A stretch of 64,000 bases of DNA from Toxonevra muliebris (lineage: Eukaryota; Arthropoda; Insecta; Diptera; Pallopteridae): the NCBI GenBank assembly GCA_963691655.1, contig OY829326.1, positions 146,400,998 through 146,464,997 on the forward strand, read 5' to 3'. The notes beneath the pieces are model-generated. The model saw only the letters and a list, made by a program, of their open reading frames with translations. It did not search any database and was not told the DNA's origin. This document shows, piece by piece, positions 60,701 to 64,000 of this stretch. The position numbers were made by a program, and so were the translations under genes. Positions within the stretch are counted from its first letter, which is position 1, and each line of letters opens with the position of its first letter.

Positions 60701-63695
60701 AGATCTAGATTACTGTCCCCGATTCTTATACTCGAGGGAGAAAATCTTTAAGCTGAAAATCGGTGTCACAGTTCTAGACTTTTGAATTAAATTTAAACAT
60801 GAAAAAATTATTGTTTTTTTAAATGGCCTAACTGGCACAAATCTGAAGCATTTTCAAGTTTATTAAAAGTAACATTTACAGATATAGAAATAAATAGTGA
60901 AATAGGATTAAAATAAAACTGAGAGTTTTATTCAAATGTAATTAGAATTATAAAATGTTAACTTTTATGTGGACAACAGCTCGTAGTATAGGCTACATAT
61001 TAATCTTTTTGTTCACTTGCAAACATAAAGGTTAAGCTGAGATACTTGCAAATTTTTTTATTTCAGAATCTTGAAATAGTTCAAGTAATACGTGCCCAAT
61101 ATGAATTAGATCAAGATCCAGATTTGAAAAAAAACCAGCGACTGCATATTTGAAGATACAGCATTAGGATGATAGCAATAAGATTAAGAAATTGGTACAG
61201 ACAGATTTTACAGTATATAATAGAGAAATAGCATATTCTAATAAGTTTTACAATGCACACTGGGCAAGAATTCAGAAAGCATGATCATCACTCAAATAAA
61301 ATCCAAGGAGGGCGAAATGAATTTCAGAATATCAAAAAACGGAGAGTTCAATATACCGAAAATAGTTTTAGAATTTATACAGTGAAGAGTTGAATTAACT
61401 TATTTACGACTATATACTTCAACTTGTCTACATCTCATAGTGGTTTTTAATAACTTTTCAGTTTTACAGTCCCAGTGTGTAAAGAAGAGAAAGAACTAAA
61501 TTTTATATTTAGTTAAAGCTCTTAGGCATATTCAAACTTCAATAAGATTGTTTTAGAAGTACATAGTTTCAAAATGAATATCGAAATGATTACAAAATTT
61601 ATACAAAAGTTTTCCAAAAGTAGCTATAGAATGTTAATTAATTATTCAAAATTTTAGTCATTTCAAACTAAAAACGATCAGTGGGATTTCTATATAATTG
61701 AATGGCAGAAAGCTGCATTTGCTCAGAAACTTTCTCGTTTGATGGTAGCCAATGAATGGTCACCTCCTTAAGACTACTGCATTCTCGTTCGCCAAAGTAA
61801 CAATTGCGAGAATTAGTTTACAATCTATTTAATAAACCCAGACTATGGTGTTTGATTTGACATAAGAAGTTATAAAATTTTAATCTAGCAATCTAGCACA
61901 AGATCAGGCTAATGTTTCGCTGGACGTGATCATCGATTAACGGTCGATTGTCAAACTGGTGATTGCGAGAATAAACCAAGAATGTGACCATGACATTTGA
62001 ACAAAAAATATTTGGATTTTTAATCTTTTAAATGTAAGGTAGAAAGGAGGAAACTTCGATACATAGGAGGCTTCAACATTTTCTAAATTTACTGTCACCG
62101 TTTCTATTTTTGGGCTTGTTTCTAGAAAAAACAGTTATGTGAAATTAATGTGATGCAGTTTTGCCAGAGAGCCCTTTTTAGCGCGAAATTCGCCTTTTTC
62201 GGTCATCTGTCGCAACATTTCGGTACTTCGTTTGATGGCGTACTTTTCGTTTTCCGCGCTGAATTTCTGAATCAGAGCGAAAGAAATTGCTCATGGCCTT
62301 AGTAATGACTAGTTATGGCAGTACTATAACTCTGAACATTTATTTGTGAGAACCTCCACATTTTCCATCTCGATCTCTTGTGTGTAAAAAATGGTTCTAG
62401 TCTCTGGTCGAGATGATCTTACTCGGGGTGTTATTAGTCGCAGTCGTCTTGACCGAGGTGTATTGGTATTTAATGCTTTTTAATTTGTTTCGTACCTTTT
62501 TGGTTCAATTTCGTACTACCACTGGTGTAATACTTTCATTAAAAATATTCGGTGTAATTTAAAATTGTGTCTTGAGTAGACGAAATTTTTGATTTTTGCA
62601 GTATTCAAAAGTAAATATTTATTGGGAATATCGATTTTGTTGTTCAGAAAAAGTTTATGGAAAGATTTTGGTCTGGCCCGGGCAAGAGCCGGGCAATGAC
62701 ATAGGAAGTGGGATAAAGTTTTTCTTTCCTCTGGTCGAAGTCTGGCCGCTTGGTCATCTATTACCCAGTGCTCCGTCAGTACTGCCGTCAGTACATTAGA
62801 TCGGGTGTAACCAAGGATGTTACAGAAGGCTTACTCTTTCTGCAGGCCTTCCAATGGGACTATTTCTTGTAATCAGACATTGGTAGAAACTACTGCTATA
62901 ACCGTTCGGAAGGCGCGCTCTGAAAAGTTACACGAGTGTGCGCACCGCGGCAATTTAGCCTCAAGGTGAATTTCATGGTATCGACTGCAATTTTTCTTAT
63001 TTATAGAAAAAATAAAGCAAGTCATTGCTTTCTAGTGATTTTGAAATATATTTTAAGCATTTATTTTTAAATGTTATGCTACTAGTATGTGAACAACACA
63101 AATTAAGCGGCTAATTTGCCGCTGCGCGCCCTCCGAACGGCTAATGAAATGCCTGCTTGTTATATTGATCGCTAAAAATTTGAAGAAACCTTCTATTAGT
63201 TTTTATTAAAAAACTAACATCTCCAAGCGAAACTTTTTGGAAACTCTTTAATTTACTTTTAGCGGATATTTTGTAAAGTAAATTTTTTATATATTCTCTG
63301 TACCAATGATTTGTAAAATGAAATATTGAAAGAGAAATTCTAGAATTTATAAGCATATAAAAATGAACAAATAAATAATTATAACTAGCATAAATAGTGT
63401 CGACTTATGTACAAATATCATATTTAAAAAAAAGCACTTTCACTGATATTTAATCTGTAGGACGTGTTCGTTACTACATGCTAGGCATAAAATATTTCTA
63501 CTTTTTTATGAGTACATAACATAATTATTTATATTACAAAATAGTTGTTTGTGTGTGATTGAGAGATTTTTATTGTAAATACCTGGAGGTGCCAGCACCT
63601 TCCATGTGCTGTCGATCTGTCGGTGGATCGAAAATTTGTTCGCGATCCTCTTTCGATAACTCCAAATCAGCGAATTGATCGAGTTCTGATGCCAT
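15460..63695 (-). CDS. Imp: Imp, IGF-II mRNA-binding protein (IGF2BP/VICKZ); whole coding span, two alternative first exons
   Basis: Coding parts on the minus strand: (63583-63695 or 37213-37253), 24132-24305, 19443-19817, 16060-16765, 15841-15996, 15460-15750. The sums are 1815 and 1743 nt, both divisible by three, giving 604 and 580 residues. All junctions are GT-AG and phases agree: both first exons end with two bases of a codon that the next exon completes. Domain order in the long form: RRM-like about 40-120, KH1 about 143-210, KH2 about 223-292, KH3 about 362-435, KH4 about 444-520, then a Ser/Ala/Gly- and Gln-rich tail. As known for the family, this protein binds mRNA 3'UTRs in cytoplasmic granules and controls localisation, stability and translation; in Drosophila it acts in neuroblast timing, germline and synapses. 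The identification rests on long, near-identical blocks to Drosophila Imp. Confidence 0.96.
15841..15996 (-). CDS. Imp: Imp exon, KH4 core
   Basis: This 156-nt phase-0 exon encodes 52 residues. It starts [20 protein letters not shown] with loop GKGG at about residues 462-465 and ends [11 protein letters not shown]. The acceptor is TTTGTGCACAG|GTT and the donor GTGCAG|GTGAGT. The flanking introns are only 63 nt (15997-16059) and 90 nt (15751-15840), both near the minimum for flies. Both introns lack strong stop density, which explains the read-through ORF. KH3 and KH4 together form the high-affinity RNA-binding unit in IGF2BP proteins (family knowledge). Confidence 0.96.
16060..16765 (-). CDS. 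Imp: Imp exon, KH2, central linker and KH3
   Basis: This 706-nt exon has acceptor TCTTCAAACAG|CGAAAT and donor TCACAA|GTGAGT. It encodes KH2 ([20 protein letters not shown], loop at about residues 239-242), a Met/Pro-rich linker ([17 protein letters not shown]), and KH3 ([19 protein letters not shown], loop at about 376-379). It ends at the first strand of KH4 ([13 protein letters not shown]). Both GXXG loops are intact. An apparent long ORF running through this exon into the two downstream introns is an artefact of the short introns being partly open; the splice sites and homology set the true ends. Confidence 0.97.
16766..19442 (-). other. Imp intron containing a dead mariner-type transposase
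   Basis: This 2677-bp intron lies between the KH1 and KH2 exons, with GT-AG ends on the minus strand. The only recognisable content is the transposase relic at about 18450-19230. The stretch 16800-18440 has moderate GC and short broken frames (for example 17997-18194 minus), which may belong to the same element's 3' part; no motif was recognised there. Confidence 0.7.
18450..19230 (-). pseudogene. Dead Tc1/mariner-superfamily transposase
   Basis: The minus strand, across several frames, contains blocks of an insect mariner-type transposase in the right order: [13 protein letters not shown] (linker after the helix-turn-helix, near 19000), MHPAKCTFW and [13 protein letters not shown] (around 18710-18765, catalytic-core strand), then WPPRSCDL (around 18565-18590). 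[12 protein letters not shown] with GxIGPYFF is a pattern common in insect elements of this family. Many stops and frameshifts make it a relic. Terminal repeats were not found. It has the same orientation as Imp but is unrelated to it. Confidence 0.75.
19443..19817 (-). CDS. Imp: Imp exon, end of RRM-like domain and KH1
   Basis: This 375-nt exon has acceptor CTCTTCAG|GGCGGCT and donor AAAGG|GTAATT. It begins [20 protein letters not shown], which completes the RRM-like fold, then a proline/arginine linker (YPGMPQPGR), then KH1 from [20 protein letters not shown] to CKRILEVM. The GXXG loop is GRQG at about residues 159-162, intact, so RNA binding is expected. It ends [10 protein letters not shown], with the last Gly codon split by the intron. 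Drosophila has an isoform with extra residues at this junction (ELSPECS); I did not find that insert here. Confidence 0.97.
20901..21051. repeat. MITE-like inverted repeat
   Basis: ATGGTTAAGCTCACAG (20901-20916) is perfectly inverted at 21036-21051, enclosing 119 bp with its own AGTGCACTTTCGAGGGAAAG near-palindrome. No target duplication is evident. Confidence 0.55.
21848..21891. repeat. Short hairpin
   Basis: GAACCCGAACTACACATGT and ACATGTAGTTGGGTTC pair across a 9-nt loop with small bulges. Confidence 0.5.
22448..22690 (+). mobile_element. tRNA-derived SINE copy 1
   Basis: The head at 22450-22525 resembles an Arg-type tRNA: A box TAGTCTAGTGG and a perfect B box GGTTCGATTCC with a paired T stem (GCGGG/CCCGT). 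The acceptor stem and anticodon stem have mismatches, so it is not a functional tRNA. About 120 bp downstream is GCCGTTCGGAATCGTCGTTA followed by AACTGTAGGTCC, a conserved central block that recurs in the copy at 35945. Head plus this block defines a SINE. Confidence 0.7.
22691..22895 (+). mobile_element. tRNA-derived SINE copy 2 with (ATA)n tail
   Basis: A second tRNA-like head at about 22692-22760 has A box TGGTCGAGTGG, a Leu/Ser-like D arm, a B-box-like GAGTTCGATTT and a paired T stem (CCGAG/TTCGG). It abuts copy 1. A pyrimidine-rich stretch follows, then (ATA)n at 22873-22893 as a trinucleotide tail. It is more degraded than copy 1. Confidence 0.55.
23393..23494. repeat. Perfect 18-bp inverted repeat
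   Basis: ATTTTCTGTATTTTGAAC at 23393-23410 is perfectly inverted at 23477-23494, with a 66-bp loop. This could be a small MITE or an intronic hairpin. Confidence 0.7.
24132..24305 (-). CDS. Imp: Imp exon, N-terminal half of the RRM-like domain
   Basis: This 174-nt exon is bounded by acceptor TTCACAG|TGTTTCG and donor CAAAG|GTATAT on the minus strand. It encodes [19 protein letters not shown], then [19 protein letters not shown], and ends SPEQAQ plus two bases. ILISGIP is the RNP2-like strand and [12 protein letters not shown] the RNP1-like strand. The aromatic RNP1 pattern is weak, as in Drosophila Imp, where the RRM is vestigial. It starts and ends in phase 2, so skipping it would still keep frame. 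Just upstream (24310-24480) the intron is rich in GAA/GAGA and CAGCAA repeats. Confidence 0.95.
27250..27814 (+). pseudogene. Helitron Rep/helicase fragment with a 65-bp intron and CTAGT terminus
   Basis: Plus-strand frames give the conserved N-terminal block of Helitron transposases: [20 protein letters not shown], then [11 protein letters not shown] and NPTFK, then [33 protein letters not shown], a TGA stop, and (same frame) [20 protein letters not shown] and [11 protein letters not shown]. Between NPTFK and IKGQ lies a phase-0 GT...AG segment (27472-27536, 65 bp) whose removal restores the protein, so it looks like a real intron. The right end GGTCGCCGGGGAAGCTAGT at 27814, after a short GGCG/CGCC stem, resembles a Helitron 3' terminus. 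The Rep catalytic motifs and helicase are missing, so this is an internally deleted, dead copy. Confidence 0.82.
28600..30150. promoter_or_regulatory. CAA/CAG-rich, higher-GC island, possible regulatory region
   Basis: This island stands out from the AT-rich intron. It has runs of CAACAACAACAA, CAGCAGCAGC and GCGCGCGC (29036-29043) and GA-rich stretches (29400-29470). No reliable ORF is present, since frames on both strands are open only because of repeats. Such CAX-repeat islands are common in fly enhancers and 5'UTRs. The CAA strand is plus, opposite to Imp. A regulatory role is inference. Confidence 0.3.
30867..30950 (+). ncRNA. Candidate 84-nt RNA hairpin (pre-miRNA-like) or small foldback element
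   Basis: Arms 30867-30893 (ATATCATCGCCTGAGAATTG, then ATTTGGC) and 30924-30950 (GCTAAATCAGTTCTCAGGCG, then GCGATAT) pair over 27 positions, with a 30-nt loop. On the plus-strand RNA, three of the four differences become G-U wobbles and only one is an A-C mismatch; on the minus strand three become A-C mismatches. Size, arm length and loop suit a pre-miRNA, but I recognise no known miRNA. It could equally be a MITE. Confidence 0.35.
31115..31140. repeat. (GT)n microsatellite
   Basis: An uninterrupted GT run, likely polymorphic, follows ACATAAGAGGGCATGTAC. Confidence 0.9.
34026..34287. mobile_element. Intact pogo/Tigger-type MITE with TA target duplication
   Basis: The element starts CAGTACTTTCTGCTTAAAGC and ends with the inverted GCGAAAAGTACTG. 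TA flanks both sides (34024-34025 and 34288-34289). The arms also share GCTTAAA-GCGAACTT with AAGTTCGTTTTAAGC (34251-34265), with an insertion in the right arm. CAGT termini and TA duplication are typical of pogo-like Tc1/mariner elements. It is 262 bp with no ORF, so non-autonomous. Confidence 0.8.
34820..35720 (+). pseudogene. Non-LTR retrotransposon 3' end: RNase H domain and C-terminal zinc knuckle (LOA/I-type)
   Basis: From about 34837 the plus strand reads [18 protein letters not shown] (first catalytic Asp), then IQAIKEV (catalytic Glu region), then [18 protein letters not shown] with LARKG, the H-x-N-E-x-A-D ending of retrotransposon RNase H. After a stop at 35341 it continues, in shifted frames, with [20 protein letters not shown], a C-x-H-x-C motif typical of these elements. 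Near 35670-35700 the sequence TATCACAATGGGCC resembles the family's 3' end. Endonuclease and RT are absent, a usual 5' truncation. Several stops and frameshifts make it dead. Confidence 0.82.
35940..36225 (+). mobile_element. tRNA-related SINE copy 3 with (GAA)n tail
   Basis: The head around 35950-35995 (GTAACGTTGTGGTTAGTGTA, then CCGGGTTTGATGCTCAGG) has degenerate A- and B-box-like sequences. Then CGTTCGGATTCGGCATAAAA plus CTG near 36100 matches the central block of the copy at 22640. It ends in (GAA)n at about 36210-36222. It lies about 220 bp after the RNase H relic's end. Confidence 0.6.
37213..37253 (-). CDS. Imp: Imp proximal alternative first coding exon (14-residue N-terminus)
   Basis: The minus strand reads ATG at 37253, [13 protein letters not shown] plus CG, then the strong donor GTGAGT. 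The trailing CG plus T at 24305 gives Arg, so this micro-ORF splices in the same phase as the distal first exon into the RRM-like exon. That replaces the acidic 38-residue N-terminus with a short basic, His-rich one. A phase-correct ATG micro-exon with a consensus donor fits the known multi-promoter structure of fly Imp. It is too short to be found as an ORF. The upstream 5'UTR and promoter are not identified. Confidence 0.72.
38621..38701. mobile_element. Short inverted-repeat element with hAT-like ends
   Basis: CAGTGTTGTCAAATT at 38621 and AATTGGCAACACTG ending at 38701 form imperfect termini like those of the hAT element at 5205. Only 81 bp long. No matching 8-bp target duplication is visible. 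Confidence 0.5.
39350..39665 (+). pseudogene. Non-LTR retrotransposon RT C-terminal relic (RTE/CR1-like)
   Basis: The plus strand gives [19 protein letters not shown], which matches the F-x-YLGS-x-v-x-x-DGG block after the RT catalytic core. Then [14 protein letters not shown] corresponds to IFxTNVxSVLLYG. The end has FEWYFYG with RRVGRVA and, in another frame, [12 protein letters not shown], matching the usual xALEWNPQGxRRxGRP and W-R-x-L-V-x-x-L tail. The YADD catalytic motif is not present. Frameshifts and stops make it dead. Confidence 0.72.
43651..44640 (+). pseudogene. Dead ITm/Tc1-mariner transposon (D37E/maT-like transposase)
   Basis: The ATG at 43820 opens [18 protein letters not shown], then [21 protein letters not shown] (helix-turn-helix), then [18 protein letters not shown] (conserved linker). 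In a shifted frame: [18 protein letters not shown] (second helix-turn-helix). Then ADGTYV (first catalytic Asp region), [27 protein letters not shown] and finally [20 protein letters not shown] (the PIERYW-x-x-MK region). Block order is right for a Tc1/mariner-ITm transposase. At least four frameshifts and several stops are present. The leading CCCTAAAAGTATACCGTATT at 43651 recurs at 45119. Confidence 0.8.
45119..45235 (+). mobile_element. Second copy of the transposon's 5' end
   Basis: CCCTAAAAGTATACCGTATT at 45119 repeats the sequence at 43651 in the same orientation. Diverged similarity continues for about 90 bp (GATTGTCAAACTAAACTTTC against GGCTGTCAAATTTTACTTTC). No transposase follows, so it is a solo or truncated end. 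Confidence 0.6.
46183..47150. promoter_or_regulatory. Higher-GC island in the intron, possible promoter or enhancer
   Basis: Contents: TTGTTG/CAACAA repeats, clustered CCGTCCGACC-type sequence (46300-46340), a perfect ATCGTTTCGATCG-type near-palindrome (46770), and GTGCGCGCGCTC at 47097. Frames are open on both strands across 46183-46474 without recognisable protein, so I treat it as non-coding. It lies 9 kb upstream of the proximal first exon, so it could hold an alternative Imp promoter. This is inference. Confidence 0.25.
48800..49120. repeat. Three tandem ~115-bp repeat units
   Basis: Units marked by CTGACATTAAATTCGTAATC (48845), CTGATGCCAGATTCGTAATT (48959) and CTGACATCCGATTCGTAATC (49081), spaced 114 and 122 bp. 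Two units contain GGATCCGCCATTTT. A related pair lies at 59540-59715. Confidence 0.8.
49640..50560. promoter_or_regulatory. CAA-repeat and GA-repeat island
   Basis: CAACAACAACA runs at 49690-49820, then (GA)n at 50085-50110 (GAGA-factor-type sites) and a CpG-containing GCGGCGCGCCGCC at 50530. ORFs are open on both strands from repeats (for example 50117-50479) and look non-coding. GA repeats and CpG in an otherwise AT-rich intron suggest a regulatory element. Confidence 0.3.
50030..50112. repeat. (GA)n microsatellite
   Basis: Long purine tract with a near-pure GA core at 50085-50110. Similar shorter GA tracts occur at 5066-5086, 10545-10590, 13995-14022 and 24451-24471. Confidence 0.85.
54012..54187. 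repeat. Inverted repeat, ~22-bp imperfect arms
   Basis: ATAACTATGGTCCTAGGACA (54012) is inverted as TATGTCCTGGGGCCATGGTT (54166) with a few mismatches and encloses about 130 bp. Possibly a MITE. Confidence 0.45.
55524..55724 (-). CDS. Small 66-codon ORF, unknown function, nested in the Imp intron
   Basis: The minus strand has ATG at 55724 (context GAGAATGG) and stop TGA at 55526-55524. The product is hydrophilic, Ser/Thr/Lys-rich, begins [20 protein letters not shown] and ends [11 protein letters not shown]. It has no signal peptide or membrane segment. An AATAAA lies about 8 nt after the stop, and the ORF has higher GC than its surroundings, with balanced codons. I do not recognise the family. 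It could be a nested single-exon gene, an exon of a longer gene, a TE fragment or chance. Confidence 0.3.
   Translation of the reverse strand: MVHFSRELSLTSEFKSLKPTSEPRNIERVGTTSKSEMTSSNRFEIKVGNGTKEDIHQVKKVNASQM
58733..58816. mobile_element. 84-bp inverted-repeat element
   Basis: TTAAGGCCATTCTCCCACT at 58733 and AGTGGGAGAACGGCCTAA ending at 58816 are inverted with two differences. The interior is a 47-bp loop containing ACACAATGCC and CATTCGTCGC. Ends read TTAAGGCC...GGCCTAA. It could fold as a long hairpin if transcribed. Confidence 0.65.
59540..59715. repeat. Two further units of the ~115-bp repeat family
   Basis: CCGCCATTTTGAATTTTCAA at about 59547 and CCGCCATTTTGAATTTTTGA at about 59663, each followed by CTGACTTCAGATTTGTAACC-like sequence. 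These match the units at 48800-49120. Confidence 0.75.
59700..60095 (-). pseudogene. Non-LTR retrotransposon reverse-transcriptase relic with YADD motif
   Basis: The minus strand reads [16 protein letters not shown] (complement of 60040-60080), the catalytic YADD block. It continues [18 protein letters not shown] (the GLxVNPxKTxLVLF block), then in a shifted frame [20 protein letters not shown], corresponding to VRPxLxYGAxVW. Catalytic Asp residues are intact, but stops and frameshifts downstream make it dead. It resembles Jockey/LOA-type elements, so it might be another part of the family at 34820, though on the opposite strand. Confidence 0.75.
62899..63142. mobile_element. MITE-like element with GC-rich inverted ends
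   Basis: TAACCGTTCGGAAGGCGCGC at 62899 is the inverted complement of GCGCGCCCTCCGAACGGCTA ending 63142 (two differences). A GCGGCAATTTAGCC / GGCTAATTTGCCGC pair continues just inside. The 244-bp interior is AT-rich and non-coding. No target duplication could be set. Confidence 0.65.
63583..63695 (-). CDS. Imp: Imp distal alternative first coding exon
   Basis: Read on the minus strand, ATG at 63695 opens 37 codons plus two bases, beginning [17 protein letters not shown] and ending MEGAGTS, then AG|GTATTT as donor. The two leftover bases (AG) plus the T at 24305 give a Ser codon and keep frame into [10 protein letters not shown]. The segment is acidic with no domain. It is the 5'-most coding exon and implies an intron of about 39.3 kb. 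The start is the first ATG and no upstream in-frame extension is needed. The exact promoter is not visible, since the 5'UTR runs toward or past the window edge. Confidence 0.87.
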
Positions 63696-64000
63696 GATTA
63701 TGTCTTGTTTTATTTGTTTGGTTTTGACTTTCGCTTTAATGTGATTTCGATTTAATATGAGAAGAAGGAAGTTTTGGAATGTTTGTTTTTGTTGTTGTTT
63801 TCGTGTTATTAATTTTTACAAAATTAGAAAATTTTGTAATTCCACAGTGTGTAAGTTGCAAGTTTTATAAAATTTATTTCGAATAACGAATTTTGTTTAT
63901 TTTTTTTTTGTATTATATTTTGAATATTTAAACAAATATTGAACAATAATAATTTTGGAGTCTGCTTAAAGGTTAAAAATTTCAAGTGTTGTGCTTTCTT
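63696..64000 (-). promoter_or_regulatory. Imp distal 5'UTR and possibly promoter (partial)
   Basis: This is sequence directly upstream of the distal ATG on the minus strand. It has CAACAACAAAAACAAAC-type repeats (63781-63800), typical of fly 5'UTRs, and AT-rich flanks. No clear TATA or initiator could be assigned, so transcription may start outside the window. Confidence 0.4.

Larger units (their letters stand above)
37254..63582 (-). other. Upstream part of the long Imp intron
   Basis: This 26-kb sequence lies between the two alternative first exons. Recognised contents are listed separately: hAT-like mini-element 38621-38701, RT relics 39350-39665 and 59700-60095, ITm transposase relic 43651-44640, inverted repeats near 54012, 58733 and 62899, ~115-bp repeats at 48800 and 59540, islands at 46183-47150 and 49640-50560. 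Nothing is recognised in 40000-42900, 45300-46180, 47600-48750, 50600-53250, 56000-58700 or 60400-62600, except T-runs and short microsatellites. Confidence 0.7.

Overview
This window comes from the AT-rich nuclear genome of a higher fly (Diptera, Brachycera). The one conserved gene matches Drosophila Imp over long stretches, but the protein has diverged clearly and the introns are packed with insect-type transposon relics. A tephritid-like fly fits, but I cannot name a species.

The gene is Imp, the fly IGF2BP/VICKZ RNA-binding protein, on the minus strand. Five common coding exons (24132-24305, 19443-19817, 16060-16765, 15841-15996, 15460-15750) and two alternative first coding exons (63583-63695 and 37213-37253) join in frame at GT-AG junctions. 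The long form is 604 codons plus stop and the short form is 580 plus stop. The protein has a degenerate RRM-like N-terminus, four KH domains with intact GXXG loops (GRQG, GKNG, GTKG, GKGG) and a poly-Gln C-terminus.

Layout from low to high coordinate: 1-3170 is downstream sequence with small inverted and tandem repeats. From 3171 to 15459 lies a very AT-rich, gene-free tract that is probably a long 3'UTR; it carries a complete non-autonomous hAT element (5205-6360) with a perfect 8-bp target duplication. From 15460 to 24305 are the common exons; their introns hold a dead mariner-type transposase and two tRNA-headed SINE copies. From 24306 to 63582 are very long introns with a Helitron relic, an intact pogo-type MITE, a LOA/I-type RNase H relic, another SINE copy, two reverse-transcriptase relics, a dead ITm/Tc1-mariner transposase, repeats made of ~115-bp units, and CAA/CAG- and GA-rich islands that may be regulatory. 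From 63583 to 64000 is the distal first exon and its 5'UTR.

No second protein-coding gene of known family is visible. The most unusual non-TE items are an 84-nt near-perfect hairpin at 30867-30950, whose base changes preserve pairing only on the plus strand, and a 66-codon minus-strand ORF at 55524-55724 with an AATAAA just after its stop. Everything here comes from reading the sequence; no database search was run.
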